A DNA stretch of 64,000 nucleotides from Sphingomonadales bacterium UBA2369 (GCA_002344055.1 DDTH01000011.1:235748-299747), one strand, 5' to 3'; counted from the first letter of the stretch, positions 41,325-50,388 are shown. Notes: generated by a model not told the origin, from the sequence alone. Translations and numbers: made by a program.

Positions 41325-42407
41325 ATGCTTCGCAAACTGCTCCTTGCGCTCGCCCTCGTCATGCCGGCCACCGTGGCCGCGCAGGCGCCCGCGCAGCCGC
41401 CTGCCCCGCCGCGCCCGGCCGCCCTCGAACGCCCGCATGCGATCGTCGCGATCGGCGGGGACACCAGCATCGAGGTGGCGAGCGGGGAGGCGGAGCCGGG
41501 GCGGGCGCTGACCATCGATACCCCGGTGCGGATCGCCAGCAACACCAAGACCTTCGTCGCCGCGACCCTGCTGCGGCTGTGGGAGCAAGGGCGGATCGAT
41601 CTCGACGCGCCGATCGGGCCGCTGCTGACCCCGGCGCTCGATGCCCTGCTGCGCGCCGACGGCTTCGACACTGGCCGGATCAGTGTCCGGCAGGTGATGA
41701 GCCACAGCGCCGGTCTGTACGACCATGGCGGCGACCCGCGCTTCATCGCGATGGTGCAGGCCGATCCCACGCATGTCTTCACCCGCGAGGAGCTGGTGCG
41801 GCTGTCGATGCAATGGGCCGACCCGCAGAGCCCGCCGGGAACCGAGTTCCGCTATTCCGACACGGGCTACATATTGCTCGGCGACATTATCGAGCGGCTG
41901 ACGGGCAAGAATCTGGCCGTGGCGGTGCGCGAGCAATTGCGGCTTGATCGGCTGGGGCTGCGATCGACCTGGTGGGAAAGGTTCGAGCAGGCGCGCGAAA
42001 GCGCACCGGCGCGGGCGCGGCAATATCTGGGCGACTTGGATGCGACCGGCTTCGATGTCAGCATGGATCTTTATGGCGGCGGCGGGCTGCTGATGTCCGC
42101 CCGCGATCTCGCCACTTTCTTCCAGGCATTGTTCGACGGGCGGGTGTTCGACCGGCCGGAGACGCTGCGCGAAATGCTGTGGCAGGGGCCGCACCGCAAT
42201 GCCCACATCTACCGGCTCGGCATCTTTGTGAAGCGCGCGGGCGAGCGGGACTTTTACTGGCACAGCGGCTTCTGGGGGACGATGGCCTATTACGATCCGC
42301 AGAACCGGGTCGCGATTGCCGGGATCACCACCAATCAGGACGGCTATCGGGCCTTGCTCCGCGAGGTGGAGCGGATGATCGGGATGCCGCCCGCGCCTGC
42401 GCGCTGA
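41325..42407 (+). CDS. Secreted serine hydrolase (class C beta-lactamase-like)
   Basis: 360 aa with a signal peptide (MLRKLLLALALVMPATVAAQ). The penicillin-binding fold motifs are S-N-T-K (SxxK) near residue 73, YSDTGY (YxN-like, with Asp) near 185 and HSGFWGTM (HxG) near 310. Related enzymes are esterases, D-aminopeptidases or beta-lactamases; no claim of beta-lactam hydrolysis is made. No neighbours in operon. Confidence 0.88.
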   Translation: MLRKLLLALALVMPATVAAQAPAQPPAPPRPAALERPHAIVAIGGDTSIEVASGEAEPGRALTIDTPVRIASNTKTFVAATLLRLWEQGRIDLDAPIGPLLTPALDALLRADGFDTGRISVRQVMSHSAGLYDHGGDPRFIAMVQADPTHVFTREELVRLSMQWADPQSPPGTEFRYSDTGYILLGDIIERLTGKNLAVAVREQLRLDRLGLRSTWWERFEQARESAPARARQYLGDLDATGFDVSMDLYGGGGLLMSARDLATFFQALFDGRVFDRPETLREMLWQGPHRNAHIYRLGIFVKRAGERDFYWHSGFWGTMAYYDPQNRVAIAGITTNQDGYRALLREVERMIGMPPAPAR

Positions 42408-42431
42408 TCCGGCTGGAGCGGCTGACCGGCC

Positions 42432-43712
42432 TCAAGCGAAGCGACGCGCCGGTGCGGCAGCAGCGGGCGGTGCGGGTGCATAGGCGCCGCCGCCCGACAG
42501 CAGATATTGCTGCGCGGCGACCGGCGGCATCGGCTTTGAATAATGCCAGCCCTGCGCATAATCGACGCCGAGCTCGCGCAGGACCGCCGCCTCCTCCGCG
42601 CTCTCCACGCCCTCGGCGACGATCCGGCAGCATATGCCGCCGGCGAAATCCACCATCGCCGCGATCAGGGCGCGGCGCGCCGGATCGACATGCACGTCGC
42701 GGGTAAGGCCCATGTCCAGTTTCAGGATGTCGGGTTCCAGATCCAGGATGTGGCGCAGGCCCGCATAGCCAGCGCCGACATCGTCGACCGCCACCCGCAC
42801 GCGGCTGCGCAAAGGCGCCAGCGCCTCGCGCAGGCTGGCATAGGATTCAACCTCCGCATGTTCCGTGACCTCGAGCACGATCCGTCCGGGGGGCGCATCG
42901 GCCAGGATCGCGGTCAGCGCGCCGGACAGGATGGTCGCGGGCGCGACGTTGATCGCGCAATAAATGTCGCCGGGCAGATAGGCGACGCCGAGCAGCGCCG
43001 CACGCACCGCCGCCAGCTCCAGCTCCAGCCCGACGCCGAGCGCCGCGGCCTCGTTGAACCAGTCGCAAGGCGGGCGTTCGTCGCGGTCGGGAAAGCGGGC
43101 GAGCGCCTCGACTCCCGCCGGGCCGCCGTCCGCCAGCCGGTGGATGGGCTGATAGACGATCGCCGGCTGGCCCGCGGCGATCGCCGCCTCGATCCGCGCC
43201 ACCGCCGCCTCGCGCTCCCGGCGCTTGCCCATCGCCAGCTCGATCTGGTCGGAGGCCAGATCGGCGAAGGCCTTGACCGTGTTGACGTCGCGCTGGGTGA
43301 GGCTGTGATCGGCCTCGCGGCTGAGGCAGCAGAAGCTGCCGTAAAGGCTGCCATCCTTGAGCTTCAGCGGCACGCTGATGTGGCAGCCGACCGGCAATGC
43401 CTTGGTGATCGCCAGTTCGTGCGCGAAGGGAATGTCCTGCGCGTCGTGGATCAGTTCGGGCAGCCGCCCTTCCAATATGTGGTGGCAATAGCTTTGCTCG
43501 ACCGGCTCGCAATCGCCCGGCCGCTGCGGCACCGGCAATTCGGTGCGGATATGGGTGAAGCGGCGCTGCTCGCCCTCGAACCGCGCGGCGAAGGCGATCT
43601 CCATGCCCAGATGGGCGCGCACCGCATCGAGGATCGCATCGACCTGAGCGTCATGGTCCGCGCTTTGATCCTCCTCGACGATGAGGAAGTCCCTGATCGG
43701 GTTGGCAGTCAT
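42432..43712 (-). CDS. GAF-EAL domain cyclic-di-GMP phosphodiesterase
   Basis: 426 aa from ATG 43712 (MTANPIRDFLIVEED). A GAF domain (about 20-160; GCHISVPLKLKDGSLYG) precedes an EAL domain with VEALARF (EAL signature), EVTEHAEV, DDVGAGYAGLRH (DDFG with Val), KLDMGL and AEGVESAEE. Most catalytic residues are kept, so hydrolysis of c-di-GMP is plausible. No GGDEF domain. A perfect GAGGAATTCCTC palindrome (43749-43760) lies in the divergent space with the acyltransferase. Confidence 0.9.
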   Translation of the reverse strand: MTANPIRDFLIVEEDQSADHDAQVDAILDAVRAHLGMEIAFAARFEGEQRRFTHIRTELPVPQRPGDCEPVEQSYCHHILEGRLPELIHDAQDIPFAHELAITKALPVGCHISVPLKLKDGSLYGSFCCLSREADHSLTQRDVNTVKAFADLASDQIELAMGKRREREAAVARIEAAIAAGQPAIVYQPIHRLADGGPAGVEALARFPDRDERPPCDWFNEAAALGVGLELELAAVRAALLGVAYLPGDIYCAINVAPATILSGALTAILADAPPGRIVLEVTEHAEVESYASLREALAPLRSRVRVAVDDVGAGYAGLRHILDLEPDILKLDMGLTRDVHVDPARRALIAAMVDFAGGICCRIVAEGVESAEEAAVLRELGVDYAQGWHYSKPMPPVAAQQYLLSGGGAYAPAPPAAAAPARRFA

Positions 43713-43869
43713 GATGGGCCTCCTCAGCGCTGAAATCGCACCATAATGGAGGAATTCCTCGCAAAGGATGAACGCGCCCGCGTTCACACCAGCGGCATTC
43801 CGTGTGCCGGCGCGGGACACAGAATCCGTTAACCCTGTCTCTGCATCGGTCCGGCACCGCCCATCGCAT

Positions 43870-45078
43870 ATGGCGCGCGCGATGAACCCGCCGCCGCATC
43901 TGCTGTCGCCGATCGCCCGTCACTACGGGCTCGACTGGTTGCGGATCGGCGCGTTCATGTTGCTGATCCTCCACCATATCGGCCGCGCATTCTCGCCCGG
44001 CACATGGCTGGTGAAGCTCGACTCGCTGGAATGGCTGAACGCGCCGATGCTGTTCGTGACGCCCTGGCGGCTGGCCTTGCTGTTCCTGATCGCCGGCTTC
44101 GCTAGCCGGGCCCTGCTGGCGCGCACCGGGCTGGGCGGCTTTCTGCGCGAACGGTCGGCGCGGCTGCTGCTGCCGCTGATCGTCGCGATGATCCTGATCA
44201 TTCCGCCGCAGAGCTGGATCAACCTGGTGCTGAACCACGACTATCCGCACGGCTTCTGGCATTTCATCGCGAATGACGAATTCGGCTTCCGCGCCGTGGA
44301 CGGGGTGAGCCAGCCGGGCTGGGAACATCTGTGGTTCGTCGCTTATCTGTTCGCCTACACGCTCGTCCTGTGCGCGGGCATCGCCTTCGTGCCCGAGGCG
44401 TGGAAGGCGCGCGGGGCGGCGGCGATCGGCTGGCTGTTGGAGGGCCGGCGATTGCTCTGGGCGCCCTTGCTCTACTTCGTGCCGGTGCGCGTCGGCGTCG
44501 CGTTCACGCTGGGGGAATCGCACGGCCTGTTCGACGACTGGCTGAGCGATGCCATGTACCTGCCCTGCTTCCTGATCGGCTTCGCGCTGGCGGGGAATGA
44601 AGGGCTGTGGGGCGCGGTGGCGCGCTGCTGGCGGCTGTCGCTGGGCGTGGCGCTCGCGGCCTATGCGGTGCTGCTGGGGATCGAGCTGGCCTTCGCCGAC
44701 AGTGCCAAGCTGCCGCATCTGTGGGCGATCATCGACCGGGCAGCGATGGGGGCGATGATGTGGGCGATGATCCTGCCGCTGCTGCGCCTCGCCGACACCT
44801 TGCTGAACCGCGACCATGTCTGGCGGGCGCGACTGAGCGAGGCGGTCTTCCCCTTCTACATCATTCACCAGACCCTGATCGTAGTGATCGCCTTCGCGCT
44901 TCTGCCGAAGGGGCTGTCCAGCGGCGCGGACTTCGTCATCCTGCTGTGCGGGACGGTGGCGGGCTGCTGGCTGTTCTACCGGCTCGGCGATCTGGTGCCG
45001 GCGATCCGGCCGCTGATCGGGCTGAAGGCGCGGCCCCGGCCCGTACACAGGACCGAGGCCGCGGCGGAGGCCTCCTGA
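43870..45078 (+). CDS. Acyltransferase-3 family membrane protein
   Basis: 402 aa from ATG 43870 (ATG 43882 is an alternative). About ten hydrophobic helices are visible. LDWLRIGAFMLLILHHIGRAF has the family's catalytic His region, and SEAVFPFYIIHQTLIV the conserved C-terminal motif. Members such as OpgC and OafA acylate glucans, exopolysaccharide or LPS; acceptor unknown. Confidence 0.88.
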   Translation: MARAMNPPPHLLSPIARHYGLDWLRIGAFMLLILHHIGRAFSPGTWLVKLDSLEWLNAPMLFVTPWRLALLFLIAGFASRALLARTGLGGFLRERSARLLLPLIVAMILIIPPQSWINLVLNHDYPHGFWHFIANDEFGFRAVDGVSQPGWEHLWFVAYLFAYTLVLCAGIAFVPEAWKARGAAAIGWLLEGRRLLWAPLLYFVPVRVGVAFTLGESHGLFDDWLSDAMYLPCFLIGFALAGNEGLWGAVARCWRLSLGVALAAYAVLLGIELAFADSAKLPHLWAIIDRAAMGAMMWAMILPLLRLADTLLNRDHVWRARLSEAVFPFYIIHQTLIVVIAFALLPKGLSSGADFVILLCGTVAGCWLFYRLGDLVPAIRPLIGLKARPRPVHRTEAAAEAS

Positions 45079-45081
45079 TCG

Positions 45082-45180
45082 CTACTGGCGGGCCAGCATC
45101 AGGATCACGCCGCCGAAGATCGCGGTCGCGCTGCCGATGATCAGGGCCAGCTTGTTCCTTTTGCTCATGTGACCGGGCAT
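45082..45180 (-). CDS. 32-residue single-pass membrane microprotein
   Basis: MPGHMSKRNKLALIIGSATA then a helix ending ILMLARQ; stop TAG at 45082. The ATG at 45180 overlaps the stop of the Arc-like gene (TGATG), so it is coupled to it. An internal ATG (residue 5) is an alternative start. One membrane helix of about 18 residues with basic N-terminus. It forms the third gene of the SPFH/Arc-like operon. Confidence 0.6.
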   Translation of the reverse strand: MPGHMSKRNKLALIIGSATAIFGGVILMLARQ

Positions 45181-45383
45181 CATTCCTCATTCTCCTTCTT
45201 CGGCCGCCCGCGCTTGCGCTGTTCGGGCGGCGCCACCTTCACGCCCCGCCGCGCGAGCGCCTCGCGCAGCAGCACCTCGATCTCGGCATTCACGCTGCGG
45301 AACTCGGCCGCGGCACAGCGTTCCAGCTGTACCCACAAAGCCGGTTCGATCCGCAGCGCGAACGCCTTCCTATCGTCGGGCAC
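45180..45383 (-). CDS. Arc-like ribbon-helix-helix DNA-binding protein
   Basis: 67 aa. KAFALRIEPALWVQLERCAA then FRSVNAEIEVLLREALARRG is the ribbon-helix-helix pattern of Arc/CopG repressors. The tail is very basic (KRGRPKKENEE, AT-hook-like GRPKK). It lies 12 bases after the SPFH gene. Such proteins often repress their own operon; the palindrome 46325-46336 is a candidate operator. Confidence 0.8.
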   Translation of the reverse strand: MPDDRKAFALRIEPALWVQLERCAAAEFRSVNAEIEVLLREALARRGVKVAPPEQRKRGRPKKENEE

Positions 45384-45395
45384 GACACCTCTGCC

Positions 45396-46304
45396 TTACT
45401 GGTAGAGCGTTCCGGCGTTGACCACCGGCTGCGCCTCGCGCTCGCCGCACAGCACCACCATCAGGTTCGACACCATCGTCGCGCGGCGCTCGTCATCCAG
45501 CTCGACGACATTGTTCTCGGACAGCTTCGCCAGCGCCATCTGCACCATGCCAACCGCGCCTTCGACCAGCATCGCGCGGGCCGCGACCACCGCATGCGCC
45601 TGCTGGCGACGCAGCATCGCCCCGGCAATCTCCTGCGCGTAGGCAAGGTGCGTGAGGCCGCATTCGTCGACGGTGATGCCGGCCACCTTCAGCCGCTCGA
45701 TCAGCTCCTCGCGCAGCGCCGCGTTGACGATGTCGTGGCTGCCGCGCAGCGTCACTTCCTCGTGATGATCGAGATCGTCATAGGCGTAGCGCGAACCGAT
45801 CGAGCGCACCGCCGCCTCGGTCTGCACGATCACGAAGGCCTTGTAATCGTCGATGTCGAACAGAGCCTGGGCGGTATCGGTGACGCGCCAGACGATCTGG
45901 GCCGCGATCTCGATCGGGTTGCCGCGCAGATCGTTCACCTTCAGCCGCTCGGAGACGAAATTGTTGGAGCGGACCGAGACCTTGGTGCGGATCAGCCAGG
46001 GCAGGACCCAGCGCAGGCCGGTCGCGCGATCGGTGCCGCGATAGTCGCCGAACAAAGTGATCGCCGCGCCCTGATTGGGCTGCAGCATGTAGAAGCCGCA
46101 CATGACGATCAAAGCGAACAGGCCGCTGCCGGCCGCGATCAATATGCCCGTCAGCTTCATCCCGCCGGCGGCGAGGCTGATCCCCCAGCCGGCGGCGCCG
46201 AGCGCGAGCAAAACGACGAGCAGCATCAGATAGCCGCTGCTGGTGACGGCACGCGTTTCACTGCTGGTGTTCAAATTCCCGCTTTGGGCAAGGCGTTCGG
46301 CCAT
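45396..46304 (-). CDS. SPFH/Band-7 (stomatin/flotillin-like) membrane protein
   Basis: 302 aa from ATG 46304, preceded by GGAGG. Two N-terminal membrane segments (about 26-46 and 52-75) lead into the Band-7 domain: QAIVWRVTD-like IEIAAQIVWRVTDTAQALFD, AAVRSIGSRYAYDD and VTLRGSHDIVNAALREELIERL, then an Ala-rich helix. SPFH proteins organise membrane microdomains. It is the first gene of an operon with the Arc-like and micro-membrane genes. Confidence 0.88.
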   Translation of the reverse strand: MAERLAQSGNLNTSSETRAVTSSGYLMLLVVLLALGAAGWGISLAAGGMKLTGILIAAGSGLFALIVMCGFYMLQPNQGAAITLFGDYRGTDRATGLRWVLPWLIRTKVSVRSNNFVSERLKVNDLRGNPIEIAAQIVWRVTDTAQALFDIDDYKAFVIVQTEAAVRSIGSRYAYDDLDHHEEVTLRGSHDIVNAALREELIERLKVAGITVDECGLTHLAYAQEIAGAMLRRQQAHAVVAARAMLVEGAVGMVQMALAKLSENNVVELDDERRATMVSNLMVVLCGEREAQPVVNAGTLYQ

Positions 46305-46324
46305 ATGTTCCTCCATCATTTAAT

Positions 46325-46336
46325 TATGATATCATA
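46325..46336. promoter_or_regulatory. AT-rich palindromic candidate operator
   Basis: TATGATATCATA is a perfect 12-bp palindrome in an AT-rich stretch 21 bases before the SPFH start; a further ATATGAT half-site follows at about 46340-46346. A likely -10 (TATAAA, minus strand) overlaps this segment. Because the operon encodes an Arc-like repressor, autoregulation is a reasonable guess. Confidence 0.5.
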
Positions 46337-46422
46337 TTTATATGATTCACGGAGAAAGGCAAGAGGCGGCTTTCACCTGGGGCATCCACCCCTTATGAGC
46401 CGGCGGCGATGGAGATGCGCCG

Positions 46423-47427
46423 ATGCTCGCCCGTTTGCTGCTCGCTTTGGCCGGAGTTTTGCTGATGACCGATCCCGCGAGTGCGCAACGATTCGTCGGA
46501 AACGAGCGCCCGGCCTGGCGGCTGGTGATTCATGGCGGCGCCGGGGTGATCCAGCGCGACCGGCTGACCCCCGAACAGGATGCGGCGATTCGCGCGGCGC
46601 TGGATCGCGCGCTGCAGGCGGGATCGGCGGTGCTGGAACGCGGTGGCAGCGCGCTGGACGCGGTCGAGGCGGCGGTGCAGCTGCTGGAGGACGACCCCAA
46701 TTTCAACGCGGGGCGCGGCGCGGTCTTCACCTATGAAGGCAGTATCGAACATGACGCCGCGATCATGGACGGGCGCGACCGCCGCGCCGGGGCGGTCACT
46801 GGATCGACCCACACGCGCCACCCGGTGACGCTCGCCCGGCGGGTGATGGAGAACAGCCCCCACGTCTTCCTGCGCGGCCTGGGCGCCGATCAATTCTCCG
46901 TCGAGCAGGGGCTGGAGCAGGTGCCGAACGAATATTTCCACACGCCGGAGCGGCGGCGGCAATGGGAGGAGTTCCGCGCCCGTCCGTCGGCAGAAGCGTT
47001 CGACATCGACCTGAAATATGGGACGGTCGGCGCGGTGGCCCTCGACCGGGAAGGCAACGTGGCCGCAGCCACCTCGACCGGCGGCCTGACCGGCAAAAGA
47101 TGGGGCCGGATCGGCGATTCGCCGATCATCGGCGCCGGCACCTATGCCGACAACCGCGCCTGCGCCGTCTCCGCGACGGGAGCAGGCGAATTCTTTATCC
47201 GCGAAGGCGTCGCGCACGAGATCTGCGCGCGGCTGCGCTTCACGCGGGACAGCGCGCAGCAGGCCGCCGACACGGTGATGGCCGAAATGCGCGCTCTGGG
47301 CGGCACGGGTGGCGTCATTGTCGTGACGCCGGGCGGCGATAGCATCTACAGCTTCAACACGCCCGGCATGTATCGCGGCCAGGCGAGCCCGGCCGGGCGC
47401 AGCGTGGCGATTTACGGAGACGAATGA
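46423..47427 (+). CDS. Isoaspartyl peptidase / plant-type L-asparaginase (Ntn hydrolase)
   Basis: 334 aa. A signal peptide (MLARLLLALAGVLLMTDPASA) suggests periplasmic location. IHGGAGVI and FNAGRGAVFT are substrate-loop motifs; the autocatalytic nucleophile is T201 in YGTVGAVALD, followed by STGGLTGKRWGRIGDSPIIGAG written over about 214-234. The precursor cleaves before T201 to give alpha and beta chains. It is coupled (ATGA) to the nuclease gene. Confidence 0.92.
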   Translation: MLARLLLALAGVLLMTDPASAQRFVGNERPAWRLVIHGGAGVIQRDRLTPEQDAAIRAALDRALQAGSAVLERGGSALDAVEAAVQLLEDDPNFNAGRGAVFTYEGSIEHDAAIMDGRDRRAGAVTGSTHTRHPVTLARRVMENSPHVFLRGLGADQFSVEQGLEQVPNEYFHTPERRRQWEEFRARPSAEAFDIDLKYGTVGAVALDREGNVAAATSTGGLTGKRWGRIGDSPIIGAGTYADNRACAVSATGAGEFFIREGVAHEICARLRFTRDSAQQAADTVMAEMRALGGTGGVIVVTPGGDSIYSFNTPGMYRGQASPAGRSVAIYGDE

Positions 47428-48320
47428 CGATGCGGCGTTTGCTGATCCTGCTTGTGGCGATGGTCGCCTTTGCCCCTGCCCCCGCCGCCGCCTGGTGGGA
47501 TTACGGGCACAAGACCATCGCCAAGATCGCGATGCTGGAGGTCAGCCCCAGCACCCGCGCGCAGATCCTGCGCCTGCTCCGCAATTCCGCGCAGCTCGAC
47601 ACGCCGACCTGCCCGGCGGCGACGATCGAGGATGCGAGCGTCTGGCCGGACTGCATCCGCGCGATGACCGACCGGTTCAGCTACACCGCCACCTGGCATT
47701 ATCAGAACGTCAACATCTGCCGCCCGTTCGACATGCGCACGCCCTGCCGCGACGGCAATTGCGTGTCGGCGCAGGTGGAGCGGCATTTGCGGCTGCTGAA
47801 GGACGATAATCTGCCGACGCGCGAGCGGCTCGCCTCTTTGGCCTTCCTGGTCCATTTCGTCGGCGACATGCACCAGCCGATGCACAGCGGCGACCGTAGC
47901 GACCGGGGCGGCAACGGCTTCGCGGCTTATTACAGCCGCATCCGCTCCAACCTCCATTCGATCTGGGACGGCTATCTGGCCGAGCGCGCGATCACGACGC
48001 CGCAGGCCGATGCGCGCGGCATCATGGCCGAGCATGGCGGCGACCGGGAGGCGATTCGCGCCGGGACGGTGGCCGATTGGGCGGAGGAAGCCTGGGGCGT
48101 CAGCCGCCAATTCGCCTACGGCACGATGCTGCAGGATCCGTGCGCGGAAGTGCCGAGCGAACCACCGGTGCTCAATCAGACGCAGATCGCGGAACTGATC
48201 CCGGTGGTGCGCACGCAGATCGCGCGCGGCGGCTACCGGCTGGCGCGGCTGCTGGACGAAGCGTTCGCGCCCCGGCCGCGCTCCGCGCCGCAACGGCCGT
48301 GGCGGCGGACGGCGCAATAG
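47424..48320 (+). CDS. Secreted S1/P1-type zinc nuclease
   Basis: 298 aa. After the signal peptide (AAA) the mature chain begins WWDYGHKTIAKIA; the N-terminal Trp is a zinc ligand in this family. Further ligands are in TWHYQNV and VHFVGDMHQPMHSGD (His and Asp). Three zinc ions cleave single-stranded DNA and RNA. The start overlaps the asparaginase-like gene stop. The role is probably periplasmic nucleic-acid salvage. Confidence 0.92.
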   Translation: MTMRRLLILLVAMVAFAPAPAAAWWDYGHKTIAKIAMLEVSPSTRAQILRLLRNSAQLDTPTCPAATIEDASVWPDCIRAMTDRFSYTATWHYQNVNICRPFDMRTPCRDGNCVSAQVERHLRLLKDDNLPTRERLASLAFLVHFVGDMHQPMHSGDRSDRGGNGFAAYYSRIRSNLHSIWDGYLAERAITTPQADARGIMAEHGGDREAIRAGTVADWAEEAWGVSRQFAYGTMLQDPCAEVPSEPPVLNQTQIAELIPVVRTQIARGGYRLARLLDEAFAPRPRSAPQRPWRRTAQ

Positions 48321-48338
48321 GCCCCACGCCCCGTCCAT

Positions 48339-48418
48339 CCTGAGCTTGCCTAAGGGCTGCCCTGCTTTTGGGCAGAAGCGTTGAGAAGGACAGGCCTTCG
48401 ACAGGCTCAGGCTGAGCG
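48339..48418. repeat. Intergenic palindromic repeat (CTTCGACAGGCTCAGG family)
   Basis: CCTGAGC at the left pairs with GCTCAGG near 48405-48411, enclosing a smaller CTGCCC/GGGCAG hairpin. Same family as 28011-28105. It lies between the convergent nuclease and secreted-protein genes and may act as a terminator. Confidence 0.75.
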
Positions 48419-48447
48419 GGTTTGGGTGATCGGAGAGCGGTGAACCG

Positions 48448-48933
48448 CTAGCCGCGGCGGCAATCCTCGACGACGCGGGCTAGTTCGGGCCAGGCGGGGG
48501 CGACGATCGTGCCGACGCGCGGTGCTTCGATCGCATAGCGGCCGCGGCTGAACGCCATCGCGTCGAGGATCGCGTCATTGGCCTCGACCGAGACGGACAG
48601 GCCGGCGGACAGCGCATTGCCGGTCAGCGCCCGCATCGTCGCGCTGGTGCGGACGGTGATCGACCCGGCGCTCGCGCCGTGACGGAATAAAGCGATATTG
48701 CCCTGATTGGTGCAGGCGACTTCGAACAAAGGCGCGCCGCGCGGGCCGAAGGTGGCGCGGCTGCGGGCATTGCTCGCGCTGCGATGATAGACCCAGGCGC
48801 CGGGCGTGAGCGGCGCATTGGCCCAGTCTGCGACGCTGGCCGTACTGCCGGCGGCGGGCTGCACCGCGACCGCCTGCGGCGCCGCCAGCGCCAGCGCACC
48901 GGCCGCGATCAGGAAGGCGCCGCCCCTTGTCAT
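48448..48933 (-). CDS. Hypothetical secreted protein (paralogue of next gene)
   Basis: 161 aa. Signal peptide (AAPQAVAV). The stretch APLTPGAWVYHRSASNARSR, then TFGPRGAPLFEVACTNQG and IALFRHG, has the same pattern as GQWRASLQ..LEFGPMGTEPLFSLLCS..VYLQRHGG in the gene just upstream. One disulfide is possible (Cys near 74 and Cys near 158). Function unknown. Overlaps the upstream stop by ATGA. Confidence 0.7.
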   Translation of the reverse strand: MTRGGAFLIAAGALALAAPQAVAVQPAAGSTASVADWANAPLTPGAWVYHRSASNARSRATFGPRGAPLFEVACTNQGNIALFRHGASAGSITVRTSATMRALTGNALSAGLSVSVEANDAILDAMAFSRGRYAIEAPRVGTIVAPAWPELARVVEDCRRG

Positions 48934-49601
48934 TGCTTCGGCTGCGCGCTGTTGGCGGCCGGGGCGGGAGCGGGAGCCGCAGCTGGAGCGGCCGTGTTGC
49001 CGGCCGCCTCGGGCGCGGGCGCGGCGCTGTTGCCGGTCGCGGCACCGTCACCCACGCTGGTCGGCAGCGGCGACCCTGTCTGGCAGCTGCGCAGATAATC
49101 GGCGATCAGCGGGCTGGCCGGAAGGATCAGCGGCGCGGTGTCGCCGAGCCTGAACACCAGCACTTCGCCCTGCGCGGCAAGCGTCTGCGCGAGCGAACTG
49201 GACAGCTGCACTTCGGCGCGCAGCATCGGCACGGCGCCGGCGGTCACGGTGACCGGCAAACGCTCGCTCACCTCGCCACGCTCCACTTCCATATCCGGGA
49301 GCGGCCCGGCGGGAGCACCGCCATGACGCTGCAGATATACGGCGCGCGTGCCGGAGCAGAGCAGGCTGAACAACGGTTCCGTCCCCATCGGCCCGAATTC
49401 GAGCGCCTGGACATTTTCCTGCAGCGAGGCGCGCCACTGGCCGATGGCCGGGTCGCGGTCATCCTCTTCCGGCACGCCGACGCGGCCGACCTGATTATAG
49501 CCCGAATTGCTGTCCGGCGGGATCAGGCTGGCTTCTTCGGAACGGGCGCAACCGGCGACGGCCAGGGTGGCGAGAAGGGCGAAGGGAAGGATACGGGTCA
49601 T
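48930..49601 (-). CDS. Hypothetical lipoprotein (paralogue of previous gene)
   Basis: 223 aa from ATG 49601. Lipobox LAVAGC (about C17). The domain with PLFSLLCSGTRAVYLQRHGG matches the previous entry, and the C-terminal 45 residues are a low-complexity Ala/Pro/Asn tail. It is the first gene of the coupled pair. No family recognised. Confidence 0.7.
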   Translation of the reverse strand: MTRILPFALLATLAVAGCARSEEASLIPPDSNSGYNQVGRVGVPEEDDRDPAIGQWRASLQENVQALEFGPMGTEPLFSLLCSGTRAVYLQRHGGAPAGPLPDMEVERGEVSERLPVTVTAGAVPMLRAEVQLSSSLAQTLAAQGEVLVFRLGDTAPLILPASPLIADYLRSCQTGSPLPTSVGDGAATGNSAAPAPEAAGNTAAPAAAPAPAPAANSAQPKQ

Positions 49602-49643
49602 GAGAAGGCTATGGCGCAAAGCCGCCCGGGAGGAAAGGCCGGG

Positions 49644-50366
49644 TCAGGCGGGCGGTGCGGCAAGCGCGGCTTGCAGCCAGTCCGGACGCAGCGCGTCGCC
49701 GAGATCGTCGATGCGGCGATGCTCCACCGCGAGACCGAGTTCGGGATAGAGAATGCGGGTGCGCGGGCCGGCTTCGGTGGCGGGCACGACGACGAGGCGG
49801 CGGTTGACCTTCTGCCGCCAGTTCATCCGCGCGGTATTCTCCTGCCCGACATAGCAGCCCTTGGCGAAGCTGACGCCATTCAGCTCGATGGCGTTGCATT
49901 CCAGCCAGAGAATCTTGTCCTGGCCCAGTTCCGCCGCGCCCTCGGTGACGCCGAGGCGGAGGCGGTGTTCGCGCCAGCCGGTCGCGGGATCGCTCGCCGG
50001 GCCGAGCCAGCGCCGACCGAGTTCGGGCAGGCGCGGGTCTGGCGGCCCTTCGCCGCTCGGCGCCCAATGGACGGCCAGAGCGGGTTCCAGCTCGATCGCG
50101 ATCGCGCGGCGCAGCCGGTAGAGCTTCAGTCTTTTGGCCAGCGCCTCGGCCTGCTCGGCCTCGCAATCGACCAGCACATCCTCGCCATCCGCCCACAGCA
50201 TGAAATCGAACAGAGCCTTGCCCTGCGCGCTGAGCAAAGCGGCCCAGACTGGCCGCTCCGGCGCGATGCCCGCCGTGTCGTTGGTGACCAGACCCTGCAG
50301 GAAGCCGCGCACATCCTCTCCGGAGAGACGGATGAGGGCACGATCGGCGAGGGTGGTGGTGGGCAT
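49644..50366 (-). CDS. ygfZ: YgfZ/GcvT-domain folate-binding protein
   Basis: 240 aa. Begins LADRALIRLSGEDVRGFLQGLVTND, and carries the family's signature FAKGCYVGQENTARM with the essential Cys. YgfZ (IbaG/IBA57-like) helps maintain certain Fe-S enzymes using folate. It diverges from pyrC with 22 bases between start codons. Confidence 0.92.
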   Translation of the reverse strand: MPTTTLADRALIRLSGEDVRGFLQGLVTNDTAGIAPERPVWAALLSAQGKALFDFMLWADGEDVLVDCEAEQAEALAKRLKLYRLRRAIAIELEPALAVHWAPSGEGPPDPRLPELGRRWLGPASDPATGWREHRLRLGVTEGAAELGQDKILWLECNAIELNGVSFAKGCYVGQENTARMNWRQKVNRRLVVVPATEAGPRTRILYPELGLAVEHRRIDDLGDALRPDWLQAALAAPPA

Positions 50367-50388
50367 ATTCCCCAGTTAGGGAGGCGCG

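Noticed and set aside
43749..43760. GAGGAATTCCTC palindrome between EAL and acyltransferase genes as an operator
   Set aside because: Perfect but short, with no known regulator nearby; it contains a plain EcoRI site and could be chance.
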